Shown piece after piece: positions 8,421-15,051 of a stretch of DNA of 15,078 nucleotides. The notes under the pieces are model-generated. The model was not told where the DNA came from, ran no database searches, and saw only the letters and a list, made by a program, of their open reading frames with translations. Numbering within the stretch: the first letter of the stretch is position 1; each line of letters begins with the position of its first letter. The stretch comes from Betaproteobacteria bacterium (GTDB lineage Bacteria; Pseudomonadota; Gammaproteobacteria; Burkholderiales; SG8-39), in contig JAOUFA010000040.1 of the NCBI GenBank assembly GCA_029858545.1, forward strand, positions 1-15,078, given 5' to 3'. Position numbers and translations under genes: made by a program.

Positions 8421-8969
8421 ATGGCAGCCTCCGCACCAGTTTGCGACTTCGGCTGGCAAGCCGTCGATTTCGATCTGCCCGGCGTCGATGGCCGGCGCCA
8501 TACGCCTGCCTCGGCGCGCGGCCCGCGGGGGCTGCTCGTGATGTTCCTGTGCAACCACTGCCCCTACGTCAAGGCGGTGATCGAACGCATCGTGCGCGAC
8601 TGCCGCGAACTCGCGCTGGAGGGCATCGGCTCGATCGCCGTCATGTCCAACGACCCGGCGGACTATCCGGAGGATTCCTTCGACAACATGCGACGCGTGG
8701 CGCGGGAGAGGAGCTTTCCGTTTCCGTATGTATTCGACGAAACTCAGGAAGTCGCAAGGGCCTACGCTGCGGCGTGCACGCCCGACTTTTTCGGTTTCAA
8801 TGCGCGGCTGGAACTGCAATACCGCGGGCGGCTCGATGCCTCGCGCAAGGAGTCGCTGCCCAACGTGCGACGCGAGCTGTTCGAGGCGATGTGCGCCGTG
8901 GCGCGGACCGGCAAGGGGCCGGCGGAGCAAAACCCGTCGATCGGCTGTTCGATCAAGTGGCGCGCGTAA
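8421..8969 (+). CDS. Thioredoxin-like (AhpC/TSA-type) redox protein with CxxC
   Basis: A 182-residue protein of the thioredoxin-fold group often annotated as thioredoxin family or redoxin-domain protein. The core strand LLVMFLCNHCPYVKAVIERI (38-57) carries the CNHC active site (C44/C47). It is followed by a SIAVMSNDPADYPEDSF segment (71-87), the cis-proline region ACTPDFFGF (118-126), and a C-terminal PSIGCSIKW (172-180) that I recall as conserved in this family, with a further Cys (C176). There is no signal peptide or membrane segment, so it is probably cytoplasmic. The substrate is unknown; thiol-disulfide exchange or peroxide reduction is inferred from the fold. The frame is open far upstream, but ATG 8421 is supported by GAGGA 8 bases before it. 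The FAH-family gene follows after 58 bases. Confidence 0.85.
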   Translation: MAASAPVCDFGWQAVDFDLPGVDGRRHTPASARGPRGLLVMFLCNHCPYVKAVIERIVRDCRELALEGIGSIAVMSNDPADYPEDSFDNMRRVARERSFPFPYVFDETQEVARAYAAACTPDFFGFNARLELQYRGRLDASRKESLPNVRRELFEAMCAVARTGKGPAEQNPSIGCSIKWRA

Positions 8970-8989
8970 TGCAGGATCGCGCCTGCCGG

Positions 8990-8995
8990 TATAAT
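8990..8995 (+). promoter_or_regulatory. Putative -10 box (TATAAT) for the FAH-family gene
   Basis: A perfect TATAAT lies in the 58-base gap after the thioredoxin-like gene. It would start transcription near 9003, with a leader of about 25 bases that includes CGAGG (9018-9022), 5 bases from ATG 9028. No good -35 is present. Confidence 0.4.
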
Positions 8996-9027
8996 CCGCA
9001 GCTGTCGAAACAATAACCGAGGCATGC

Positions 9028-9873
9028 ATGAAACTCGTTCGTTACGGGAAGGTCGGCTACGAGAGACCGGGAGTAATCGATTCGGAAGGGCGGCTGCGCG
9101 ACCTCGGCAAGATCGTCGAGCAGATCGGCCCCGGCGAACTCTCGCCGCGCGGACTGAAGACGCTGACCAAGATCCGGCCCGAATCGCTTCCGGTGGTGAA
9201 CGGCAATCCGCGGCTGGGCGTTCCGTATATCGGGATCGGCAAGTTCGTCGCGATCGGTCTGAATTACATCGATCACGCAAAGGAGGCGGGTCTGCCGATC
9301 CCGAGCGAACCCGTCGTGTTCATGAAGGCCACCACCTGCATCAATGGTCCCGACGACGACATCATCCAGCCGCGCGGTTCGACCAAGCTCGACTACGAGG
9401 TTGAACTCGGAGCGGTAATCGGCAGCAAGGCCCAGTACGTTCCCGAGGACAAGGCGCTCGAATACATCGCCGGCTATTGCGTGGTGAACGACGTTTCCGA
9501 GCGCGCCTTCCAGATGCAGTCCTCGCAGTGGGACAAGGGCAAGGGCTGCGACAGCTTCGGTCCGATCGGTCCCTGGCTGGTGACCGCCGACGAAATCGCC
9601 GATCCGCAGAATCTCGATATGTGGCTCGACGTGAACGGCAAGCGCATGCAAAAGGGCAATACCCGAACGATGATCTTTTCGGTGGCGAAGCTGGTGTCCT
9701 ACGTCAGCCAGTACATGACCTTGCTGCCCGGCGACATCATCACCACCGGCACGCCGCCGGGCGTGGGTCTGGGGGTCAAACCCGAGCCGGTGTTTCTCAA
9801 GCCGGGCGATTCCCTGGCGCTCGGTATCCAGGGCCTGGGCGAGCAGCACCAGAAGGTGATCGCCGCGGCCTGA
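9028..9873 (+). CDS. Fumarylacetoacetate hydrolase (FAH) family protein
   Basis: A 281-residue metal-dependent enzyme of the FAH superfamily, which cleaves or decarboxylates C-C bonds in small 2-oxo or 1,3-diketo acids (fumarylpyruvate hydrolases, oxaloacetate decarboxylases, ureidoglycolate lyase-like members). The N-terminal cap domain covers about 1-65. The catalytic fold follows with FVAIGLNYIDHAKEAGLPIP (73-92), the metal ligands E124 and E126 in DYEVELGAVIG and D155 in NDVSER, the loop KGKGCDSFGPIGPWLVT (170-186), and the closing GDIITTGTPPGVGLG (235-249). All key residues are intact, so it is likely active. The substrate cannot be told; the neighbours (a redox protein and an M48 peptidase) do not indicate a degradation pathway. 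It is convergent with the M48 gene, 24 bases away. Confidence 0.92.
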   Translation: MKLVRYGKVGYERPGVIDSEGRLRDLGKIVEQIGPGELSPRGLKTLTKIRPESLPVVNGNPRLGVPYIGIGKFVAIGLNYIDHAKEAGLPIPSEPVVFMKATTCINGPDDDIIQPRGSTKLDYEVELGAVIGSKAQYVPEDKALEYIAGYCVVNDVSERAFQMQSSQWDKGKGCDSFGPIGPWLVTADEIADPQNLDMWLDVNGKRMQKGNTRTMIFSVAKLVSYVSQYMTLLPGDIITTGTPPGVGLGVKPEPVFLKPGDSLALGIQGLGEQHQKVIAAA

Positions 9874-9897
9874 GGCGCGCGCGCGGCACCGATCGAC

Positions 9898-12800
9898 TCA
9901 GTTGAAGTAGGGCCGCTCCGAGGCAAAGAGCAGGCGCTTTGCCGCCACGCGCCACTGTGCGGGAGCTTTTTCGCCGAGCATGACGAGACCGAGGCTGTAG
10001 GCCTGGGCCCGCAATTCGGGGGAAAATCCGTCCAGCAACTTCTGCGCGGTTTCGGGATCGCCGTTTCGGCGCAGGATCTGGAGGAATTCGAGCATCCTCG
10101 GCGTGCGCGCATCGCCGGCATGCCTGCCGAGAATTCTGATGTAGGGAGCGAGGTCGTGCTGCGCACGCGCCGCGAGTGCGAGGCTGGTCCACATCGTGTC
10201 GCGGTCGATGCCGCGAGCGATGTCCAGCGCGAGTGCGCGCGACACCATCTCCTCGGTCGCGCCGTCGGAGGCGGCCGCGAGACGCAGCACCCGTGCTTCG
10301 GTCTCGGGTCGCGCCCGCGCGATCCGCAGCGCCTGCGCCAGCCGACCCCTGGCAAGCTCGGCGTAGGCCTTGAGCGGCGGGTCGCCGGGGATCTCGCCAT
10401 TTTCCAGTCCGAGCAGAAAGTCGAGCAGTTCCGAGCTGCCCTTTGCTTCGGCGATTGCGCGGCTCACGTCATCGTCGAGCAGGCGCCTGAGGCGGATGAT
10501 GTCGACCACGACGCTGCTCGCCAACGCGGGGATCTGGCGGCGTGCGATATCGAGACTCGCAAGAGCCTTCTGCCATCGAGCCTGCTCACCGTGCACCTGC
10601 CCCGCGGCGAAGGCGAGCCAGCCGTCCTGCGGCGCGGCGGCGCTTGCCTTCAGGTAGGCCGCGTCACGCGCTTCCTTGTCCCGGATACAGCGTATCGCAA
10701 GGTAGCGGTTGCCGGCTGTCGTACCGAAGAGCGCGCGCTGGCGCGCGCACACCGCGGACCGGGCTGCCTCCGGGGCGGTATCGAATTCGAGACGCAGCGC
10801 GAGCATGTCGCGCGGATCCTCCTTCAGCCGCAACGCGAGAATCGAAGCGATCTCTGGCAACTCCGCGGCCGCGCTCAGCCAGAGCATCGCGTAACGCGAC
10901 GTGGCCGAATCCCAGCGGGCGTGCGCGACGACAAGCTTCCTTCGTTCGGCCTCGTCCCCGAGCATGGCGAGAAGTCGCCCCGGCATGCCTTCGCCGTACC
11001 CGGACAACACCCATCGCGTCGAGCCCCCCGGCTGGCTCGCCACCTGTCTGGGCGGTTCGCCGAAGACCACCTGCGCCGCGGTGCGCGTCCAGCGCGCCGC
11101 GCCCAGTCCGCGCGGCGGACTTGCCTGCGCCTTGCCGTAGGCCGCGCTCCATTCGACGAGTGGACTGGCGCCGGCAACGTTGTAGACATGGTGCACGAAG
11201 CCGCGATCGGTCGTCGCCTCGAATGACTCGATCGCATTGCCCTGCAGGCTGCGTGCCTCGACGCGATAGCGCTGGCCGGCCGCGACTTCCAGGCGCGCGT
11301 AGGAAAACGCACGCAATTGAAGCTGCTGCGGTCCGAATGACACCCTGATCGGACGCGCGAGGCCGTTGTACACCGTCACGCTCGCGGCGCCGACGCTGAA
11401 GCCCAGAACCAGCACGCCGCCGACCATCGTGCCCGCCACCCAAAGGCGCGCAAGCGCGGCCGGGGTACCCTCGGCATCCTGAAAGCGTGTCCACCATCCG
11501 GGACCGCTCGACTGTTTGCGCTTGCTGCGGGCGTGCAGCGTCGGATAGGCCTCGGGCAGGTGCGAGCAGCCGGGTGCCTTGCCAGGGTCTCCCCCTTCGC
11601 GCAGGTGGCGCGCCACGACGGCCTCCGCCTCGAGCAACTGTTCCAGGGCGGCGGAGCCCAAGGCCGCGAGCAGGCCGGTGGCGTGGTCGAACCAGTCGTC
11701 GATCGCGTCGAGCCACTCGGCGAGCCCGTTCCGGTCCGGCGCGTTCAATCTGAGTTCGCCGAGCAATTCGCGCCAGCCCGGCGCCTCCAGTCGCGCAAGC
11801 AGCGACGCGTCGAGGGTCAGCGACCCGGCGTGCGCGTAGAGTTGCGTGAGCAGGTCGTGCACCTCGCGCGCCGCGACGAGCACACGCTCGGCTCCCTTAG
11901 AGCTGACGCGTCCCGCGCCGGATTCGAGAGCGAGTACGCCGGCGAGCGCAGTGTGCGCATCGCGCAGGTTGGCCTCGGTGTGCTCGGCGTAGTGCAGCAC
12001 TCCGCCAAGTCCGAGCAGCCAGGCTTCCCAGTCGGCGCCGAGTATTGCCGCGGCGGCGCGGTGCGCGCTGCGGCAGCGGCGGTCGTGCTCGTGCAATTTC
12101 GCGCGCTGCGCGGCGAGCTCTCGTTCGACTTCCCTGGAGGCGCGCGGAAGCGCGGTCTCCATCAGCGGCCTGCCGCGATACCGGATCGTCCCGCCCGGCG
12201 CGCGCTCGCGCAGCGATTCGAGCTGCGACCACTCACGCTCGAGACGACGCAGGCGTTCGACGTCCTGCGCGAGCGAATCGGGGTAGAGCGCATCGAGTTC
12301 GGTGAGCGTCGAACTGCCGACCGCCGCGGCTCCGCGCGGGGCGTACAATTGCTCGCGTGCAGCGACATGGCGCACGACCGAGCGGTCCAGATAGGCGCCG
12401 CGATACGCGGGTTTGTAGGACTCGCGCCTCCACTGGCGATCGAGTGTATTGAGCGAGTCAGTGTTTGCGGCGACACCGGCGTCATGGACACCCAGCAGGG
12501 ACGCGCTGACCTGTTCGCGCAACCCGGCCCGATGCTCGAGCAATTCCCAGGCGCTGCGTGCATCGATCGGCGTCTCGACGTAGACGCGCTTTGCATTCTC
12601 TTCGCGCTCGTGATTGAGAGGGTGCGCGGACCACATGCGCGGCGGCTGCACGGGATCGGCGGCGAAGACGCGATGCAATTCGGGATGTTCGCCGGGAACC
12701 GGTGGCGCCGCACCGTAGTCGTCGGTGCCGAGGAGCGGCCCCAGGTGACCGATTATCCTGCGCTGAATCGCAAACACGTCGCGCGTTGCGCGGCGTTTGG

Positions 12801-13695
12801 ACGACTCGCCGTTGATGAATTCGAGCGTTCGCTCCCAGGCATCGTCGGCCGCCTGCAGGCGGTACAGCGCGTGAATCAGCGCGTTACTGCCGGTGAGCGA
12901 CACCGCGACCGAGTCGGCCTGCAGTTCCATTTCGCGCCACAGCGCGCGCTGCATCATCAGCACGCCGGAGAATGCAGATTCGACCAGCGACCGTATCGAC
13001 CAGGCAAGCAGTCTTGGTAGCCATCCAATCCAGGCGAGGCGCGCGTCGAGGCCGGAGAGAAACCGCGCCGGACGATGCGGTGCATCGCGCCTCGCGACGA
13101 GCTGCGCGGCCACCTGAAGAGCGACATATACCCAGCGCCCGACTGCCGTCGTCCTTCGCGAAAAATGACCGAATTCGTGCGCGAGCACCGCGCGCAGCTC
13201 GCCGAGGGTGAGGACATTCACCAGGCCGAGGCCGATTTCCAGGTTCTTGCGCGGCGGCAAGAAGAGGTTGAAGACAGACAGGTCGTAGAACAGGCAGGCG
13301 TTGACGCGCGGCGACACAAATACGCGATGCGGGCGCGGCGCGCCCGCCGCGTCGGCGAGTTGATGCAGGAACTCGAACAGGCGCGGCTGCTCGCGCGCGG
13401 TGATCTCCAGGTTGTCGGCGTTCCCGCCGCGTCGAACGAAGAACATCGCCCTGATCAGGACCAGCGCGAGAAACGCCACACCGCCGCCCGCCACGTAACC
13501 CCAGACGACGCCTTGCGCGCCCGCATTCGCGCCAAGGGTGAGCCGCCAGGCGATGAGCACCAGCCAGGCGGCGAGCGAAAGATACAGCGCGAAAAAGGCG
13601 GTCAAGCCTCCCATCGCAAGCCATGCCCGGGTCCGGTACGCGGCGGCGGGCTGGGTGATTCGGTCGGGCGGGGAGCTACCCTGGGCGCTAGGCAT
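9898..13695 (-). CDS. Large membrane-bound M48 family metallopeptidase with C-terminal helical repeats
   Basis: About 1265 residues, three to four times a typical HtpX or M48 protease. Membrane segments are predicted at about 28-51 and 65-86. The peptidase domain follows: HEFGH (HExxH zinc motif) at 173-177 in LRAVLAHEFGHFSRR, two hydrophobic stretches (about 184-200 and 220-249), and the third ligand E257 in REMELQADSVAV (ExxxD). This order is that of M48B/HtpX. Residues about 287-740 are charged and helical, with no family I recognise. A further membrane segment lies at about 750-775, then a beta-rich stretch (about 775-855) ending YNVAGASPLVEW, then an Ala/Arg/Leu-rich helical tail (about 900-1260) that resembles TPR/SEL1-type repeats. 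A protein quality-control role at the inner membrane is inferred. The frame extends to a TTG at 13704, but ATG 13695 is preferred because TATACT covers the TTG. No Shine-Dalgarno. Target and partner are unknown. Confidence 0.85.
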   Translation of the reverse strand: MPSAQGSSPPDRITQPAAAYRTRAWLAMGGLTAFFALYLSLAAWLVLIAWRLTLGANAGAQGVVWGYVAGGGVAFLALVLIRAMFFVRRGGNADNLEITAREQPRLFEFLHQLADAAGAPRPHRVFVSPRVNACLFYDLSVFNLFLPPRKNLEIGLGLVNVLTLGELRAVLAHEFGHFSRRTTAVGRWVYVALQVAAQLVARRDAPHRPARFLSGLDARLAWIGWLPRLLAWSIRSLVESAFSGVLMMQRALWREMELQADSVAVSLTGSNALIHALYRLQAADDAWERTLEFINGESSKRRATRDVFAIQRRIIGHLGPLLGTDDYGAAPPVPGEHPELHRVFAADPVQPPRMWSAHPLNHEREENAKRVYVETPIDARSAWELLEHRAGLREQVSASLLGVHDAGVAANTDSLNTLDRQWRRESYKPAYRGAYLDRSVVRHVAAREQLYAPRGAAAVGSSTLTELDALYPDSLAQDVERLRRLEREWSQLESLRERAPGGTIRYRGRPLMETALPRASREVERELAAQRAKLHEHDRRCRSAHRAAAAILGADWEAWLLGLGGVLHYAEHTEANLRDAHTALAGVLALESGAGRVSSKGAERVLVAAREVHDLLTQLYAHAGSLTLDASLLARLEAPGWRELLGELRLNAPDRNGLAEWLDAIDDWFDHATGLLAALGSAALEQLLEAEAVVARHLREGGDPGKAPGCSHLPEAYPTLHARSKRKQSSGPGWWTRFQDAEGTPAALARLWVAGTMVGGVLVLGFSVGAASVTVYNGLARPIRVSFGPQQLQLRAFSYARLEVAAGQRYRVEARSLQGNAIESFEATTDRGFVHHVYNVAGASPLVEWSAAYGKAQASPPRGLGAARWTRTAAQVVFGEPPRQVASQPGGSTRWVLSGYGEGMPGRLLAMLGDEAERRKLVVAHARWDSATSRYAMLWLSAAAELPEIASILALRLKEDPRDMLALRLEFDTAPEAARSAVCARQRALFGTTAGNRYLAIRCIRDKEARDAAYLKASAAAPQDGWLAFAAGQVHGEQARWQKALASLDIARRQIPALASSVVVDIIRLRRLLDDDVSRAIAEAKGSSELLDFLLGLENGEIPGDPPLKAYAELARGRLAQALRIARARPETEARVLRLAAASDGATEEMVSRALALDIARGIDRDTMWTSLALAARAQHDLAPYIRILGRHAGDARTPRMLEFLQILRRNGDPETAQKLLDGFSPELRAQAYSLGLVMLGEKAPAQWRVAAKRLLFASERPYFN

Positions 13696-13703
13696 ATCGG
13701 CCA

Positions 13704-13709
13704 AGTATA
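13704..13709 (-). promoter_or_regulatory. Putative -10 box (TATACT) of the M48 gene
   Basis: On the minus strand TATACT ends 8 bases before ATG 13695. A partial -35, CAAACA (3 of 6), lies 17 bases upstream at 13727-13732, inside the loop of the REP-like element. A start 6-8 bases after the box would give a nearly leaderless mRNA, in keeping with the missing Shine-Dalgarno. Confidence 0.4.
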
Positions 13710-13710
13710 G

Positions 13711-13773
13711 GGGGACAGACCACGGTTGTTTGCTTCCGGCTGGCGAATCGCGGACTAAGCGTGGTCAGTCCCC
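13711..13773. repeat. REP-like imperfect inverted repeat element
   Basis: The left arm GGGGACAGACCACG (13711-13724) pairs with the right arm CGTGGTCAGTCCCC (13760-13773) at 13 of 14 positions around a 35-base loop. From memory, the sequence closely resembles the GGGGACAGACCACG/CGTGGTCTGTCCCC repeats that occur in many beta- and gammaproteobacterial genomes and are linked to REP-associated (IS200-like) tyrosine transposases. No transposase is present here, so it would be a non-autonomous copy. It fills the gap between the divergent M48 and folB genes, and both putative -10 boxes lie just outside its arms. Confidence 0.65.
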
Positions 13774-13776
13774 GAT

Positions 13777-13782
13777 TACAAT
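13777..13782 (+). promoter_or_regulatory. Putative -10 box (TACAAT) of folB, leaderless arrangement
   Basis: TACAAT is followed by seven bases (TCAGCCC) and then ATG 13790. A start 7-8 bases after the box would fall at or next to the start codon. No Shine-Dalgarno is present. The -35 position falls inside the REP-like element and does not match consensus. Confidence 0.45.
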
Positions 13783-13789
13783 TCAGCCC

Positions 13790-14146
13790 ATGGACGTCAT
13801 CTATATTCGTGATCTTCGCATCGATACCGTGATCGGCGTGCCGGAGCGCGAGCGCCGCCATCCGCAGCCGCTCGAATTCGACATAGAGATCGGCCTTGCC
13901 GAGATCCGGGCCTGCCGCACCGACCAACTCGCCGACACCGTCGATTATGCGGCGGTCGTCGCGGCGATCCAGGAGATCCTCGCCCAGCACCGTTTCCGTC
14001 TTCTGGAGCCGCTGGGGCAGCAGATTGCGGACATGATCATGGCCCGCTTCGGCGCGATCTGGGTGCGCATCGAGATCACCAAGGCCGGGATCGTTCCGAG
14101 CGCGCGTTGCGTCGGGGTACGCATCGAGCGGGGGCGCCCCGCCTGA
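13790..14146 (+). CDS. folB: Dihydroneopterin aldolase
   Basis: A 118-residue enzyme that splits 7,8-dihydroneopterin into 6-hydroxymethyl-dihydropterin and glycolaldehyde in folate synthesis. It aligns well with E. coli FolB: MDVIYIRDLRIDTVIGV at the N-terminus, E21 after the first loop, DYAAVV with Y53, LLEPLGQQIAD with E73, RIEITKAG with catalytic K98, and the C-terminal VGVRIERG. These four positions carry the active-site residues at the same numbers. The frame is open upstream to about 13538, but that part would run through the REP-like element and into the opposite-strand M48 gene; ATG 13790 gives exactly the family N-terminus. No ribosome-binding site; TACAAT lies 7 bases before the ATG. 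The next gene starts 125 bases downstream. Confidence 0.95.
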   Translation: MDVIYIRDLRIDTVIGVPERERRHPQPLEFDIEIGLAEIRACRTDQLADTVDYAAVVAAIQEILAQHRFRLLEPLGQQIADMIMARFGAIWVRIEITKAGIVPSARCVGVRIERGRPA

Positions 14147-14175
14147 TCGCGAGCGCGGCGCTCCGTGCCGTATGC

Positions 14176-14205
14176 TTGACCGCGGCGATGCCTACGCTTC
14201 ATGAT
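14176..14205 (+). promoter_or_regulatory. Possible sigma-70 promoter for the OmpA-domain gene
   Basis: TTGACC (14176-14181, 5 of 6) and CATGAT (14200-14205, 4 of 6) are 18 bases apart in the 125-base gap after folB. The leader would be about 60 bases and carries GGAG (14261-14264), 7 bases before ATG 14272. Confidence 0.35.
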
Positions 14206-14271
14206 TTGCGCTGACGCCATCGCGGGATCGTCGTATTGCCTGTTTGTCGATAGCCGACCGGGAGATTGGCC

Positions 14272-14949
14272 ATGAAATTCAGACTCGATATCGCGCTCGG
14301 AGTTGGTCTGGCGATCGCGTTGGCGCTCGCCGCCGCTGCGGTGTTATGGGGGCAGGAGAAAAGCGCCGCGCTCGCTCAAAAGCAGGCCGAGGTGGCCGCC
14401 GCCAACGCAAAGGTCGCAAAAGCCGCGAGTGACAGCGCCGAGCGGCTCAAGGCGCGCGAGGCGGAGTTGCGTGCGAGCATGGAAAAGGAACTGGCAAGCC
14501 GCGACGTCGAGATCGGTCAGTTGCGCGGGCAGCTCGCCGTGCGGGTAATGGACCGCATTTTGTTCCGCTCGGGAAGCGCCGAGATTCTCCCGGCGGGAGA
14601 AAAGGTGCTGGGCAAGCTCGCGCCGGCGCTCGCGAGCGGGAACGAGCAGATTCATGTCGAAGGACACACCGATAACGTGCGCATCAGCGAGAAGCTGAAA
14701 GCCCAGTATTTCTCGAACTGGGAGCTGTCCACCGCCCGGGCGGCGAGCGTGGTGCGCTACTTCCAGGTACAAGGGCGCATCGACCCGAAGCGCCTCGAGG
14801 CCGTCGGCTACGGCGAGTACCGTCCCGTCGCCCCCAACGACAGCGCGCCCAATCGCCGGCGTAACCGTCGCGTCGAAATCATCCTCACCGCGCACGGCGC
14901 GCCGCATGGCACGGCCGCCGAGCCCACGCCGGCGCCGGCGAAGAACTAG
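14272..14949 (+). CDS. OmpA/MotB-domain protein with N-terminal membrane anchor
   Basis: A 225-residue protein with a single hydrophobic segment at about 8-27, a charged Ala/Lys/Glu-rich helix predicted as coiled coil (about 28-88), and an OmpA-type peptidoglycan-binding domain (about 92-207). The domain shows DRILFRSGSAEILPAGE (94-110), VEGHTDNVRI (129-138, with D134), NWELSTARAASVVRYF (149-164), GYGEYRPVAPND (179-190) and NRRRNRRVEI (194-203); D134 and the arginines near 199-200 are the residues that contact diaminopimelate in this family. The tail is Pro/Ala-rich. There is no outer-membrane barrel and no lipobox Cys, so it is more like MotB-type proteins: anchored in the inner membrane and reaching peptidoglycan. 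The segment could also be a cleaved signal peptide. ATG 14272 is preferred over TTG 14266 because GGAG lies 7 bases before it. The exact role is unknown. Confidence 0.88.
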   Translation: MKFRLDIALGVGLAIALALAAAAVLWGQEKSAALAQKQAEVAAANAKVAKAASDSAERLKAREAELRASMEKELASRDVEIGQLRGQLAVRVMDRILFRSGSAEILPAGEKVLGKLAPALASGNEQIHVEGHTDNVRISEKLKAQYFSNWELSTARAASVVRYFQVQGRIDPKRLEAVGYGEYRPVAPNDSAPNRRRNRRVEIILTAHGAPHGTAAEPTPAPAKN

Positions 14950-14958
14950 CGCCCGGGA

Positions 14959-14979
14959 ATGCCCGTGCCAGGTGGGCAT
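14959..14979 (+). terminator. Weak hairpin after the OmpA-domain gene
   Basis: ATGCCC (14959-14964) pairs with GGGCAT (14974-14979) around a 9-base loop, starting 9 bases after the stop codon. No T-run follows, so a terminator role is only possible. Confidence 0.25.
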
Positions 14980-14991
14980 GCCCCGCCCGGC

Positions 14992-15024
14992 GACCGGATC
15001 CATCCGGTCAGCCTGAGGTAGAAT
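14992..15024 (+). promoter_or_regulatory. Palindrome next to a -10-like box at the right edge
   Basis: GACCGGAT (14992-14999) and ATCCGGTC (15002-15009) form a perfect 8-base inverted repeat around CC. TAGAAT (15019-15024) lies 9 bases downstream. If transcription starts near 15031, the palindrome is centred near -30 and would cover the -35 region, where a repressor could bind. The -35 itself does not match consensus. It would drive a gene beyond the window. Confidence 0.3.
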
Positions 15025-15051
15025 TCTCCCTGTCGCTCGCTGGCGAGCTCG

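Noticed and set aside
11533..13020. 495-codon plus-strand open frame, and a similar one at 10120-11226
   Set aside because: Both lie antisense within the M48 gene and have shadow composition. The minus-strand frame is continuous for more than 1260 codons with zinc motifs and membrane segments.
13696..13704. TTG start giving the M48 protein three more residues
   Set aside because: The TTG overlaps the TATACT box and has no Shine-Dalgarno; ATG 13695 is better placed. The difference is three residues and is not proven.
13538..13789. Longer folB frame starting inside the M48 gene
   Set aside because: The extra 84 codons translate the antisense of M48 and the REP-like element, while ATG 13790 matches the FolB N-terminus exactly.
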